Shown one piece after another: positions 8,485 to 17,442 of a stretch of DNA of 56,015 nt. The stretch spans positions 1 through 56,015 of the forward strand of contig NZ_JAIMJA010000027.1 of NCBI RefSeq assembly GCF_021295315.1, read 5' to 3'. This DNA is from Motilimonas cestriensis. Lineage in GTDB: Bacteria > Pseudomonadota > Gammaproteobacteria > Enterobacterales > CBDFNC01. The translations under genes and the position numbers were made by a program. A model generated the notes under the pieces. It had not been told where the DNA came from, did no database searches, and saw nothing but the letters and a program-made list of their open reading frames with translations. Numbering within the stretch: the stretch's first letter is position 1; every line of letters begins with the position of its first letter.

Positions 8485-8748
8485 TTACTTCTTGTAAGTA
8501 GTTGCGATGTTGTCGATACGGTCGTTAGCGCGCATAGCTTCGCTGCTTGCGTCCATTGCTGCTGCTTTAGCATCATTTACATCATTAGCTAGTGTCATTT
8601 GTTGATCTTTTAGTGAGCTAACTTCAGTAGTTAGTTGATCAACTTTGCTGCTTAATTCTGCAACGTTATTCTCTAGAGCAGTGTTAGAACAACCAGCTAG
8701 AGTTAAAGTCATAGCGGCACCAGCAAGGATCATTAGATTGCGTTTCAT
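8485..8748 (-). CDS. lpp: Murein lipoprotein (Braun's lipoprotein, Lpp)
   Basis: An 87-residue lipoprotein: signal MKRNLMILAGAAMTLTLAG followed by the lipobox cysteine (LAGC, Cys at about residue 20). The mature chain is a heptad alanine-zipper coiled coil ('VAELSSKVDQLTTEVSSLKD', then 'ANDVNDAKAAAMDASSEAMR') and ends in YKK. In the family, the C-terminal lysine is joined to peptidoglycan by L,D-transpeptidases, and one lies next door on the opposite strand. The length is slightly above the E. coli protein (78). A well-placed GGAGAAAAACA precedes the ATG. High expression is expected. Confidence 0.9.
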   Translation of the reverse strand: MKRNLMILAGAAMTLTLAGCSNTALENNVAELSSKVDQLTTEVSSLKDQQMTLANDVNDAKAAAMDASSEAMRANDRIDNIATTYKK

Positions 8749-8792
8749 TGTTTTTCTCCAAAATTAGGGTTGGCTTAAATTACAGCATACTC

Positions 8793-8823
8793 ATTATGGC
8801 ACACCTGATTTAAGTTATTGCAA
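8793..8823 (-). promoter_or_regulatory. Candidate lpp promoter with extended -10
   Basis: Read on the minus strand, TGCCATAAT (8793-8801) gives an extended -10 (TGn plus CATAAT). A TTGCAA hexamer lies upstream (8818-8823) at 19-base spacing, slightly long for sigma-70. It would give a leader of about 40 bases. Confidence 0.4.
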
Positions 8824-9277
8824 TAATTAATTAAATTTAGACATTGAGCAAGTTTTTTTTTGCTTTCGAGCACGTTTTTTTGAAAAAATGATTGACTCCA
8901 TTTTTATTAGCTCTCAAGCTGTTGCTCTTGACATAAGTAAAGCCATTGAAAGTATAGCATTTTTAGTCTATTTTATTTGACTGTTATAGATAAAATAACA
9001 GCTAAAAAAGTAGCCAATATTTCTCAAAATCCCTTTGACTTCCTCTCTTAAAATACAGTCATTTTTTTGTTAAAAAAATCGTATTCAGTGCCTCATCGAC
9101 GCTAGGGGGCTGCAAGGTTTTACGTATTTTGAAGGAACTTTCTGCAAGTTTAATTATATTTTATCAAACTTACGCCGGAGTCTTGTTTGAGACTATTTTT
9201 ATATTGAAAGGCTGGATGGCAAGGAGCAGCACTTAATATTCAATCCTCTTGAGCATTAATAGTAAGGCTCGCATTGG
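8824..9277. other. AT-rich intergenic region, no gene seen
   Basis: About 450 bases with several T and A tracts (for example near 8850-8890 and 9060-9080) between lpp and the small membrane protein genes. No convincing frame, RNA gene, or inverted repeat longer than a few bases was found. It probably holds upstream (UP-element-like) DNA for the lpp promoter and a promoter for the + strand genes. Confidence 0.5.
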
Positions 9278-9376
9278 ATGATATTTTTCGCTAACTATTT
9301 GGCGCGATCTGATTTTTTAGCTTTTCTACTTTCATTTATGGCTGTGGTGTGGATACTTTGCGTCACATTTTTCTAA
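9278..9376 (+). CDS. Possible 32-residue single-span membrane protein
   Basis: ATG at 9278 opens a short frame giving a protein that starts MIFFANYLARSDFLAFLL and ends WILCVTFF, so one membrane helix takes up most of it. It ends 23 bases before the next membrane protein gene on the same strand. Only a poor ribosome site (AAGG 12 bases upstream) is visible, and AT-rich DNA easily yields such frames. Real but unproven. Confidence 0.3.
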   Translation: MIFFANYLARSDFLAFLLSFMAVVWILCVTFF

Positions 9377-9399
9377 AATTACATGTATTCGAGTGAGCT

Positions 9400-9768
9400 A
9401 TGCAAACAAATAATCAAAAGTTAGGCCTAATGTTAAGCACTGCTGTGGGAGCGGTTTTGATTGCTCTGGGCGCTTTAATTATCTTTTATGTGTTACCTAG
9501 TGCGTTAGCCATTATTTCAATGCCGGCCAAAGTGCCTTTTATGAATGAAATGTTTAACTGGCTAATGGCCGGTTCTGAGCAACTTTCTAATCAAGTTAAC
9601 ATTGAGTTTTACCAAATTTTTCAAGCGTGTATCAAAGTAGTGGTCGTTGTCGTCTTTATTTATGCCTGCGTGAAATTGGTTGCCCTTGGCGCCATCATAA
9701 TCAAAGAAGGTGTTGGCTTGATCCGTGAAGCAATCAAGGCCCTTAGCCCAGCCGAGCCTAAAGAATAG
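9400..9768 (+). CDS. Small two-helix inner-membrane protein, unknown
   Basis: A 122-residue protein with two long hydrophobic segments (about residues 11-40 and 76-105) joined by a loop of roughly 35 residues, and a charged C-terminal tail (ALSPAEPKE). No signal-peptide cleavage site or catalytic motif is visible. I do not recognise the family. A possible 32-residue membrane peptide gene lies directly upstream, and the flavoprotein gene follows 175 bases later. The start at 9400 follows GAGTGAGCT, a weak ribosome site. Confidence 0.6.
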   Translation: MQTNNQKLGLMLSTAVGAVLIALGALIIFYVLPSALAIISMPAKVPFMNEMFNWLMAGSEQLSNQVNIEFYQIFQACIKVVVVVVFIYACVKLVALGAIIIKEGVGLIREAIKALSPAEPKE

Positions 9769-9943
9769 TAACGTGCCTTACTAAATAAATGACGTCGATT
9801 TTTAGTATTACAACGGCTTATCCTATCCACCTTCTATTAGAGGGTTGTCACCTTAAAGCTCGCACTCTTTACGCTAGCCAAGTAAAATCAGCGTAGGGTA
9901 ATATCTTGTTGCCCTTAGCTGAATTCTAAGAGTAGGAAAAGTA

Positions 9944-11134
9944 GTGCAAAAAGTTGACGTCATCATCATCGGCGCAGGTGCTGCGGGGCTTATGTGCGCC
10001 GCCACAGCAGGGTATCGTGGTAAACAAGTGCTGGTGCTTGATAACGCGAAAAAAGCGGGCCGTAAAATCCTTATTAGTGGTGGCGGTAAGTGTAATTTTA
10101 CCAACACTAAGGTAGATCCAAGTAATTTCCTCTGTCAAAATCCACATTTTGTTAAATCTGCTTTAGCCCGCTATCCCTCAAGTCAATTTATTGAATTAGT
10201 TGAGCGTCATGGGGTCGCGTTTGAACAGCGTAAGCACGGGCAATTATTCGCGTTAAACTCTGCTAAAGATATTCTTGACGTGTTATTAACAGAGTGCGAC
10301 TGGGCTGGCGTACAAATTCAGCTGAAAACTGAAATAACTAAAATTAACAAGTTGGATCAAGGCTTTCAGCTAGTCACCAGTGCTGGCGAGTATCAATGTG
10401 ATTCTCTGGTCGTGGCGACTGGCGGTTTATCAATGCCGAAATTAGGCGCGACACCATTTGGTTATAAAATTGCCGAGCAGTTTGGTTTAAAAGTCCTACC
10501 AACTAGCGCTGGCTTGGTTCCTTTCACTTGGCACCAGGGCGATAAAACCCTACTTGAACCGTTATCGGGGATCAGTATGCCGGTGGCGGTCAGCTCGGTA
10601 TCAGGGGTAGAGTTTAAAGAAGACATGCTGCTAACCCATCGTGGTTTATCTGGCCCGGTAATGCTGCAAATATCTTCTTATTGGCAGGCTGGCGAGCCTA
10701 TTTATATTAATCTGTTACCTGAGTTAGATGTTGCTGCCACATTAAACGAATTACGTGAGCAGCAACCTAAGCTCAGCTTAAAAAATGCCTTAAGCCGATT
10801 CTTAGTAAAACGTTTTGCTGAAACTTGGTTAGCTCAGCAAAAATTTGCTGACAGCCCGTTAAACCAAATTAGTCACAGTGAATGGGCGCGGCTTGGTCAA
10901 ACCCTAACCCGTTGGCCATTGCTGATGAATGGCACCGAAGGTTATCGCACTGCGGAGGTTACTTTGGGCGGCGTTGATACTAACGAACTGTCTTCTAAAG
11001 ATATGTCGACTAAAAAAGTAGCCGGTTTGTATTTTATTGGTGAGGTGGTTGACGTTAGTGGTTGGCTCGGAGGGTTCAACTTTCAATGGGCTTGGGCATC
11101 TGGCGTGGCATGTGGGTTGAGCGAGAATTTATAG
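9944..11134 (+). CDS. HI0933/YhiN-family FAD-dependent flavoprotein
   Basis: A 396-residue cytosolic flavoprotein. The N-terminal FAD-binding Rossmann motif 'VIIIGAGAAGLMCAATAG' (residues about 4-21) is followed by the family hallmark 'GRKILISGGGKCNFTN', then 'VVATGGLSMPKLGATPFGY', 'LLTHRGLSGPVMLQIS', and near the C-terminus 'GLYFIGEVVDVSGWLGGFNF'. Members (HI0933 in Haemophilus, YhiN in E. coli) have no settled physiological role; some relatives act in 23S rRNA hydroxylation or aminoacetone metabolism. The start is GTG at 9944, preceded by TAGGAAAA. Length matches the family (about 390-410). Confidence 0.88.
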   Translation: MQKVDVIIIGAGAAGLMCAATAGYRGKQVLVLDNAKKAGRKILISGGGKCNFTNTKVDPSNFLCQNPHFVKSALARYPSSQFIELVERHGVAFEQRKHGQLFALNSAKDILDVLLTECDWAGVQIQLKTEITKINKLDQGFQLVTSAGEYQCDSLVVATGGLSMPKLGATPFGYKIAEQFGLKVLPTSAGLVPFTWHQGDKTLLEPLSGISMPVAVSSVSGVEFKEDMLLTHRGLSGPVMLQISSYWQAGEPIYINLLPELDVAATLNELREQQPKLSLKNALSRFLVKRFAETWLAQQKFADSPLNQISHSEWARLGQTLTRWPLLMNGTEGYRTAEVTLGGVDTNELSSKDMSTKKVAGLYFIGEVVDVSGWLGGFNFQWAWASGVACGLSENL

Positions 11135-11135
11135 A

Positions 11136-11159
11136 TATACTCAAGCAACCTCAAGATGC
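11136..11159 (+). repeat. Short dispersed repeat (ACCCAAGCAACCTSAAGATGC family)
   Basis: ATACTCAAGCAACCTCAAGA followed by TGC, starting two bases after the flavoprotein stop codon. The same motif recurs at 42866-42890 (reverse), 46926-46952 (degenerate) and as a hairpin at 54758-54808. Confidence 0.6.
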
Positions 11160-11423
11160 GAAATTCGGAATGCGCACTTTATACAATATTTCGCTACCCT
11201 TTGTTTTATTAGCAAACATTTTACTCATGGTGGAATTTCGATTAATTCTTAGCGAACTTAAGTTCAAGTAGGGTTTAGCTTTAGATTAGTGGATTTTGTC
11301 CGCTGTAAAAGTAAGGATAAATAGAGGTAGCTCAAATTATATTCATCTAATGATTGCTAACATTAAGGTCGGTAATAGTATTTGCCGATTTTTTTATTAT
11401 TAATTTGTTCAAGGATGATTGAA

Positions 11424-13472
11424 ATGAGCATGAAACTCAGCCTGATCGCTGCGCTGGTGATGGGTGTGTCTGCCCAAGCACAAGCTGCGACGCCAACAAC
11501 TTGGCAACCCGGTAAAACCAAAGTAAGTAATGGCGATTTAGTCATTTATAAAGACGCTTGTTATGTGGCTAAAAATAACCCCGGCTCTTGGGAAACGCCT
11601 ACGGCTACTTCTACTTGGTTTTGGACCGCTGCAAGCTGTGGTGATGTACAACCAACCATCGCCCCGACGCCTAAACCAACGCCCGTTGTCACACCTGTGC
11701 CAACTACACAACCCACACCTGTCGTAACACCTGAGCCAACACCGGTTGTTACGCCAGTGCCGACTGGCGAGCCAAGCAATATTATTAAGTGGATCCCGGG
11801 CAAGACAAAAGTTGCCAATGGCGATTTAGTGATGTTTAACCAAAGTTGCTATGTCGCCAAAAACAACCCTGGTACTTGGGAAAACCCACGCAGTGGCAGC
11901 TGGTTTTGGGATGAGGCGAGTTGTGGTGATGTAACACCAACGCCGACCCCAACTGCAGAAGTAACGCCGGAGCCTACTCCAACACCAACACCTGAGATAA
12001 CACCCACACCAACAAAAGAGCCTGAGTTATGTGGCGATAACTGGGTGTACGGTTACCATTTTTCCGGTTGTGGTCCACAAAATGAACTTGTTCTGTGTAG
12101 TAATGTGTTGGGTGTAAAAGCTTGTATTGAAACACCAGAAGATAGTCAAGCAATTGCAAATGCACAATCTGCCTATGATGTTGAGTTCTGGGCTGCCACT
12201 AAGTACAACTTACCATTACCACCTAAGCCAACTCCTATTCCAACACCCGTTCCAACTATTGCACCTACGCCAACCCCAACTCCTACTCCAGTTGACCCAA
12301 ATGAGCTGACGGTACTGGAAGATGGTAAAGGTGGCTACTTGATCCCCCGTGCGCAATTAGAAGCGCGTGAAACGGCATTAACCTCTTCTGCGCTGTTTGA
12401 TTTAGTTCGCGCTGATACACAAACTTTAGATAATGAGCTAGTAGAGGCTGTTGTACCGCTACGTGCCGCTAACCCTGACAACGTACGCCGTGCTGAAGCC
12501 ATTGTCAGTGAAGCTGATTGGGAGTTCCTCTTCCCTATTCGCCATGAAAACTACACTTACCAACGCTTCTTACAAGCAATCGCTAAGTTCCCCGCGTTCT
12601 GTCGTACTTATGAAGACGGTCGAGACTCAGACGATATTTGTAAGCGTTCATTAGTCACTATGTTTGCTCACTTTGTGCAAGAAACGGGCGCTCATGCACC
12701 AAACTGGGAAGGCGCGAAAGGTAACCCTGAATGGCGTCAAGGTTTGTACTACGTTCGTGAGATGTATAAATCAGAAACCGATACCACTGGTCCTTACAAC
12801 AAGTGTACTGGCTGGGCGGGTGAAAGATGGCCTTGCCAAAACAAGAGCTACTTTGGTCGTGGTGCTAAACAGTTAAGCTGGAACTATAACTATGGTCCAT
12901 TCTCTGAAGCCATGTTTGGCGACAAGATGGTACTACTGAAAAATCCAGAGTTAGTGGCAGATACTTGGCTGAACTTAGCGTCAGCAGTGTTCTTCTACGT
13001 TTACCCACAACCACCTAAGCCAAGCATGTTACACGTCATTGATGGCACTTGGCAGCCAAACGCCGCTGATAAAGCTGCAGGTATTGAGCATGGCTTTGGT
13101 TCAACCATTCAAATCATCAACGGTGCCTTTGAATGTGGTAAAGGTTCAACAACCAACCAAGCGAAAGCGCGTATTGCTTACTACAAAGAAATTGCTAACT
13201 ACCTAAACTTAGATATCACAGGTGAGAAACTTGATTGTGCTGATATGAAAGCCTTTGATACTAGCGGCTCGGGCGCATTACAAGTTTACTGGGATAAAGA
13301 CTGGGGTTGGGATGCCAACACGCCAGGCAATCATAGCTTTAAGTGTAAGCTTGCTGGTTACCAAACTGCCTACAGTGCTTGGGGCAAAGGTGATTACGAA
13401 ATCTGTGTTGAAGACATTTTCAATGTACAAGCAACGGATGAGTTTGGCGAGGTGATCCCAGAAGGGAAGTAA
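11424..13472 (+). CDS. Secreted multidomain GH19 chitinase with two chitin-binding modules
   Basis: About 682 residues. The start ATG at 11424 follows AAGGATG; a signal peptide (MSMKLSLIAALVMGVSAQAQA) leads. Two CBM5/12-type modules follow ('TWQPGKTKVSNGDLVIYKDA' and 'WIPGKTKVANGDLVMFNQS', each with 'CYVAKNNPG.WE' and an aromatic 'WFW'), separated by Pro-Thr-rich linkers. A cysteine-rich stretch of about 60 residues of unknown type ('CGDNWVYGYHFSGCGPQ') and a third linker come before the GH19 domain. That domain shows 'HFVQETGAH' (catalytic Glu at about residue 420) and 'YFGRGAKQLSWNYNYG', the substrate-cleft motif. It should degrade chitin outside the cell. A terminator follows. The gene stands alone. 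Confidence 0.93.
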   Translation: MSMKLSLIAALVMGVSAQAQAATPTTWQPGKTKVSNGDLVIYKDACYVAKNNPGSWETPTATSTWFWTAASCGDVQPTIAPTPKPTPVVTPVPTTQPTPVVTPEPTPVVTPVPTGEPSNIIKWIPGKTKVANGDLVMFNQSCYVAKNNPGTWENPRSGSWFWDEASCGDVTPTPTPTAEVTPEPTPTPTPEITPTPTKEPELCGDNWVYGYHFSGCGPQNELVLCSNVLGVKACIETPEDSQAIANAQSAYDVEFWAATKYNLPLPPKPTPIPTPVPTIAPTPTPTPTPVDPNELTVLEDGKGGYLIPRAQLEARETALTSSALFDLVRADTQTLDNELVEAVVPLRAANPDNVRRAEAIVSEADWEFLFPIRHENYTYQRFLQAIAKFPAFCRTYEDGRDSDDICKRSLVTMFAHFVQETGAHAPNWEGAKGNPEWRQGLYYVREMYKSETDTTGPYNKCTGWAGERWPCQNKSYFGRGAKQLSWNYNYGPFSEAMFGDKMVLLKNPELVADTWLNLASAVFFYVYPQPPKPSMLHVIDGTWQPNAADKAAGIEHGFGSTIQIINGAFECGKGSTTNQAKARIAYYKEIANYLNLDITGEKLDCADMKAFDTSGSGALQVYWDKDWGWDANTPGNHSFKCKLAGYQTAYSAWGKGDYEICVEDIFNVQATDEFGEVIPEGK

Positions 13473-13499
13473 TTCTGTCAAATCAATTCATTTAGTATA

Positions 13500-13521
13500 G
13501 CCACCTCCGGGTGGCTTTTTT
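13500..13521 (+). terminator. Intrinsic terminator of the chitinase gene
   Basis: GCCACC (13500-13505), loop TCCG, GGTGGC (13510-13515), then TTTTTT. It lies 28 bases after the stop codon. Confidence 0.9.
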
Positions 13522-13525
13522 ATGT

Positions 13526-13567
13526 ATTCATTATGCTGCTAGGCTTAAAAAAAGCTGAGGTTAATTA
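13526..13567 (-). repeat. Partial copy of the stop-codon-anchored repeat
   Basis: This stretch matches the terminal part of the long repeats at 28242-28468 and 53571-53735: ATTCATT, then TAGGCTTAAA, then CTGAGGTTAATTA. It overlaps the last codons of the EAL-protein gene, whose TAA stop (13561-13563) lies inside the TTAATTA end. Only about 40 bases of the element are present here. Confidence 0.6.
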
Positions 13568-15999
13568 GGGGTGAGCTGCCGTAACATTTCTTTTGCCGTG
13601 ATCACGCCCATACACACATCTACACTGCCGGTGACGATAATGATGTCTTGACTGTGCTTGAGTAACCATTGGCTACATTGTTCTAGAGGTGTGGTGGTCA
13701 TCATTGTTTTTGGGCTATTTGCTATAATTTGATGTACCCGCTTATTTAAGGTAACGGTATCTCGGTGTTGCTCGCTTTGAGTGTTTATATACGGACTAAG
13801 CGCCTGAAATAACATCGCTCTAGTCACCACGCCTTGGCACTGACTGTTTTCAATTACTACAAGGTGCTCAACAGGATGCTGAGCAAAGAGCTGTTTAACC
13901 TTTCTCAACCTATCGTCTAGGCTAATGGCAATAAAATCCTTTTCCATTATATCGGCCGCGGTTAGCTCTGCGTGACAATAAACATGAGGTGTTAAATGGA
14001 CGAAAGTATTTTCCGATTCCAATTGAAGCGTGTCCGCTAAGTTTCTTGGTTTACTAAATAAGTAACCCTGAAGCATGTCCACGTTAACCTTTGATAATAA
14101 GTTTAACTGTTGAACGGACTCCACGCCTTCCACAATAACCTTGCCGCCAATTTTGTGCGTGAGGGCAGATAACATTTCAATCATGGCAAGTTCGCAGCTG
14201 TTTTCTTTAAGATTATCAACAAATAGTTTGTCAATTTTAACAATATTCACTGGTAGATTAAGTAAATAGGAAAAAGATGAGTAGCCGGTACCGAAATCAT
14301 CGATCGCAATTTTAATTCCTATTTCATTTAATTTATTTATCCATTGTTTTTGTCGTGTAAGATCTTGAAAAAAAGCGGATTCAGTGAGCTCTAATGTGAC
14401 ATGATTTAAGTCGACGCCAGAGTAAGAGAGGATTTGTAGTGTTTCTTCTAAGCAGCTTTGGCTGACGAGATCATTGTGCAAAGAGCGATTAATAGACATT
14501 TCTAAGTTTGGATTGTTGAAGTGGCGCTGCAACTTGGGCAAATCTTGTAAAGCTTGGCGTGCCACCGTGGCATCAATTCGATCGATCCAAAGGTTTTTCT
14601 CCGCAATTTGAATTAATTCTTGGGTTGAGTATTCCATATCCGTGTCTAGGTGGGTTCGAAATAAGGCTTCAAACTTCACAACCTTGAGATCTGGCAAAGT
14701 GACAATAGGCTGATAAAACACTTCGATTCGCTCAGCCTGCAGGGCGTTATCGAGTAACTTAGTTAACACTGTAACGCGTTCAAAGCGGTGGCTTAAGCGG
14801 CGATCAAAATAATAGAGTGTCGAGCTAAGTTGCTGCTGATTAGCAATTAAAGACTGGATAGCATGAGCTAATAGCTGTTTGGGGCTGGTTGCATCTAAGG
14901 CTAACACTGAGCAACCTACTGTCATCACCGGAGCAAGTTTTAAGGCATCATCTTTACGTGTGCCCACTAAGCGACGAATAATAGACCAGAGGGTTGTGTT
15001 GATGATATCGACCTTTTTTTCACTGCACCAACACAAGCCGAACAGCGATGGATTTATTTGCCCAAGAAAACCATTAAAAGCCATCGAGTCAAATCGCTGT
15101 GAGATTAACCAAGCTTTCATATCGTCGCTAATTGAAGTGCTCATATTGGCATTAAAGGCGATACAAACAATTGTTTGATTACTTGGTAGACTTTGATAAA
15201 GACGCTCAAGTTCGACACTGAATGCCTTTTTATCGGGCAATCGAATATGAGGCTCAATCGCTTGTTGGTTTGATAAGGCTGCTAATGAAACATCAAGCTT
15301 ACGTGTGGTGGTGGCATATACCTTCGTATTGTTAGCAAGCATGATGCGTTTGATTAAAGCGTGGTGCGCATAACTGTCGCCATGTTTCGTTTGTGCTAGT
15401 AACTCTCCTTCCCAGTAGCCATGCTGATTAACTGCATCCCAAAGCTTGCTGTAAAAATCGCTATCGTATCGCGAACTTTTAATTACGCCAGCATGGGTGC
15501 CGAGTAGCTCCATTTCCGAAAATTCAGTTTCCCGACAAAATTCCTTATTAACCATCAATATATGATGGTTAGTATCAGCGACCATTAAGCCATTTTTTGC
15601 TTCATTAAAAAGTGTTTTGAGCAAAGTAGTTTCTTGTTCGTGACTGAGGTAGCACTGAAGTAATTTTAAGTGGCCATGAAGGTTAGCTGCGCCCACATCC
15701 CCTTTCGTAATAATGTACTCTGCCAAGTAACGTTGTTTTGTAACACTAATGATCAGGCGCAGTTGCGTTGCTAAGCCTTGCTCACAGGCTGATTTCATCG
15801 CTAGCTTTAATAGATGCGTTTGGCTTACGTCGCACAAAGCCACAAACTGACTAAGAGGCACATTGTTTGAGGCCAGTTCAAGTTGCTTAGCAAGCAGTGC
15901 TGAACAAGAAAAGCGCTGACTTTTAAGCTGAATAGACCACGGCTGAGCAGCCTCTTCCTTCATTGAATGAAAAAGGGAGCTGTCAATGACAGTCGCCAT
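13561..15999 (-). CDS. PAS - degenerate GGDEF - EAL - CBS signalling protein (likely c-di-GMP phosphodiesterase)
   Basis: About 812 residues, soluble. Order: helical N-terminus (1-125), PAS (about 130-240), a degenerate GGDEF domain lacking a recognisable GG[DE]EF signature (about 255-405), EAL (about 410-650) and a pair of CBS motifs (about 665-805). EAL catalytic elements look intact: 'FEALFRTH' (Glu about 444), 'SINRS', 'LELTESAF', 'DDFGTGYSS', 'KIDKLFV', 'VEGVES', 'QGYLFSKP'. It should hydrolyse c-di-GMP, with PAS and CBS as ligand sensors. The start at 15999 follows GAGG. It is divergent from the chemosensory operon, with 269 bases between. The stop codon lies in a repeat element. Confidence 0.88.
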   Translation of the reverse strand: MATVIDSSLFHSMKEEAAQPWSIQLKSQRFSCSALLAKQLELASNNVPLSQFVALCDVSQTHLLKLAMKSACEQGLATQLRLIISVTKQRYLAEYIITKGDVGAANLHGHLKLLQCYLSHEQETTLLKTLFNEAKNGLMVADTNHHILMVNKEFCRETEFSEMELLGTHAGVIKSSRYDSDFYSKLWDAVNQHGYWEGELLAQTKHGDSYAHHALIKRIMLANNTKVYATTTRKLDVSLAALSNQQAIEPHIRLPDKKAFSVELERLYQSLPSNQTIVCIAFNANMSTSISDDMKAWLISQRFDSMAFNGFLGQINPSLFGLCWCSEKKVDIINTTLWSIIRRLVGTRKDDALKLAPVMTVGCSVLALDATSPKQLLAHAIQSLIANQQQLSSTLYYFDRRLSHRFERVTVLTKLLDNALQAERIEVFYQPIVTLPDLKVVKFEALFRTHLDTDMEYSTQELIQIAEKNLWIDRIDATVARQALQDLPKLQRHFNNPNLEMSINRSLHNDLVSQSCLEETLQILSYSGVDLNHVTLELTESAFFQDLTRQKQWINKLNEIGIKIAIDDFGTGYSSFSYLLNLPVNIVKIDKLFVDNLKENSCELAMIEMLSALTHKIGGKVIVEGVESVQQLNLLSKVNVDMLQGYLFSKPRNLADTLQLESENTFVHLTPHVYCHAELTAADIMEKDFIAISLDDRLRKVKQLFAQHPVEHLVVIENSQCQGVVTRAMLFQALSPYINTQSEQHRDTVTLNKRVHQIIANSPKTMMTTTPLEQCSQWLLKHSQDIIIVTGSVDVCMGVITAKEMLRQLTPN

Positions 16000-16268
16000 A
16001 AGGAAACCTCGCAACTAATAATAGGCGTTTAGCTAGGTGAGGGCATGGCGTGAATGCGACCTGCTAAAAAAATGAACAAGTTAAATATAACTCTGTTTTA
16101 GCGGGTTATTTCAGTAACTGCAATTTCCTCCTTGAAGAAATAAATAAAATGAGAGTGGAAGCAAACAAAAAGAAAATTCTGATAAAAAAAACATCACAGC
16201 TGTGTTTTTCTGACTAAACTGAAAAACTACAGGCTGGATTAATATATCTATTAATAGGGAGGGCTTTT

Positions 16269-17414
16269 ATGTCGATTTCTACGATGCGCTTAGCATTTGG
16301 GGCCTTCATTGCACTATTGGTCAGTATTGCCTTACTTAATTTGCTTCCAGCTGTTTGGGTTGTGGTTGTCGCAGTCATCATTAGCACGGCATCGGGTGTA
16401 TTGGCGCTGCAGGCATCGCAAGCTAAGACAGAAGAAAATAAGCAAGAATATCATCACACTGAGCCTCAAACTTTACAACTGCAACAGCGTTTGTTGCAAG
16501 ATATTGCCGACACCTTAGCTGAATGTAAACGTGGCGTGGATGATGTTAACAGTACTCAATCGGATGCCGTTGAAACCCTCACCACGGCCTTTACTCAGCT
16601 GAAAGAGCTTGCTGAATTACAAAGTGAGCGAGTCGTGCACTTATTGGCATCGGAGGTTGATGAAAGTGGTGATTCTTGGATGGCGGTTTTTGCCAATGAA
16701 ACCAGTACCACCTTAGAGCAGTTTGTTGAAACTACTGTCAATATGTCTGCCGCCTCGATGGATTTAGTTGAAAAAGTAGACAAAATTAATCGCTTGGTAC
16801 CTGATGTTGTTAAAGCCATGCAAGACATCGATCAAATCGCCTCTCAAACTAATTTACTGGCATTAAATGCGGCAATTGAAGCAGCGCGAGCAGGTGAAGC
16901 GGGTCGAGGTTTTGCAGTTGTAGCTGATGAAGTTCGGTCCCTTTCAACTCGCTCGGCAGGGTTTAGTCATCAAATTCAGCAGAAACTGAAAAACATGGCA
17001 GATCAAATCGAAGCGTTAACCCATGATATTGGCGAAGTGGCTTCTCAGGATGTAACGTATGTGATGGAAGCGAAAAAAAATGTCCATAACGCCATTGAAT
17101 TACTCATGACCAATGCGTCGCGTAACAAAGGCCACGCCACCGCGCTAGAAGAGCATAACAAGTTACTGCAGCAGTCTTTATATGATGCTATGCGAGGTCT
17201 GCAGTTTGGCGACATTAATTCACAGCACCTCAGTTTTACCGCCTCACAATTAAGCGCCATAAATACTCAGTTACATGAATTAATGGTGTCTGAAAATTTA
17301 ATGGATGCCGGAAAATTACAAAGGGTTATAGATGGTCTGGTGCGGTTTAAAGCTGAAAAATCTAATCCTGTCTCTGCCAGCTCAATGGCCAGTGGCGGAG
17401 TGAACTTTTTTTAA
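16269..17414 (+). CDS. Methyl-accepting chemotaxis-type protein without a sensor domain
   Basis: A 381-residue protein. Residues about 5-47 form one or two membrane helices with no room for a periplasmic domain; a cytoplasmic coiled coil follows. The receptor hairpin tip is conserved: '[19 protein letters not shown]' then '[20 protein letters not shown]'. The C-terminal part ('[13 protein letters not shown]') differs from classical receptors and no CheR-binding pentapeptide is present. It is the first gene of the operon, with GGGAGGGC before the ATG, 28 bases upstream of the STAS gene. It may work as an adaptor or as a membrane anchor for the signalling array rather than as a direct chemoreceptor. 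That role is inference. Confidence 0.8.
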   Translation: MSISTMRLAFGAFIALLVSIALLNLLPAVWVVVVAVIISTASGVLALQASQAKTEENKQEYHHTEPQTLQLQQRLLQDIADTLAECKRGVDDVNSTQSDAVETLTTAFTQLKELAELQSERVVHLLASEVDESGDSWMAVFANETSTTLEQFVETTVNMSAASMDLVEKVDKINRLVPDVVKAMQDIDQIASQTNLLALNAAIEAARAGEAGRGFAVVADEVRSLSTRSAGFSHQIQQKLKNMADQIEALTHDIGEVASQDVTYVMEAKKNVHNAIELLMTNASRNKGHATALEEHNKLLQQSLYDAMRGLQFGDINSQHLSFTASQLSAINTQLHELMVSENLMDAGKLQRVIDGLVRFKAEKSNPVSASSMASGGVNFF

Positions 17415-17442
17415 TCACCCTGTGTGAGCAAAGGAAACTTAA

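Noticed and set aside
11062-11271. Short + strand frame overlapping the end of the flavoprotein gene
   Set aside because: It overlaps a well-supported gene in another frame and runs into the dispersed repeat; no ribosome site or known domain.
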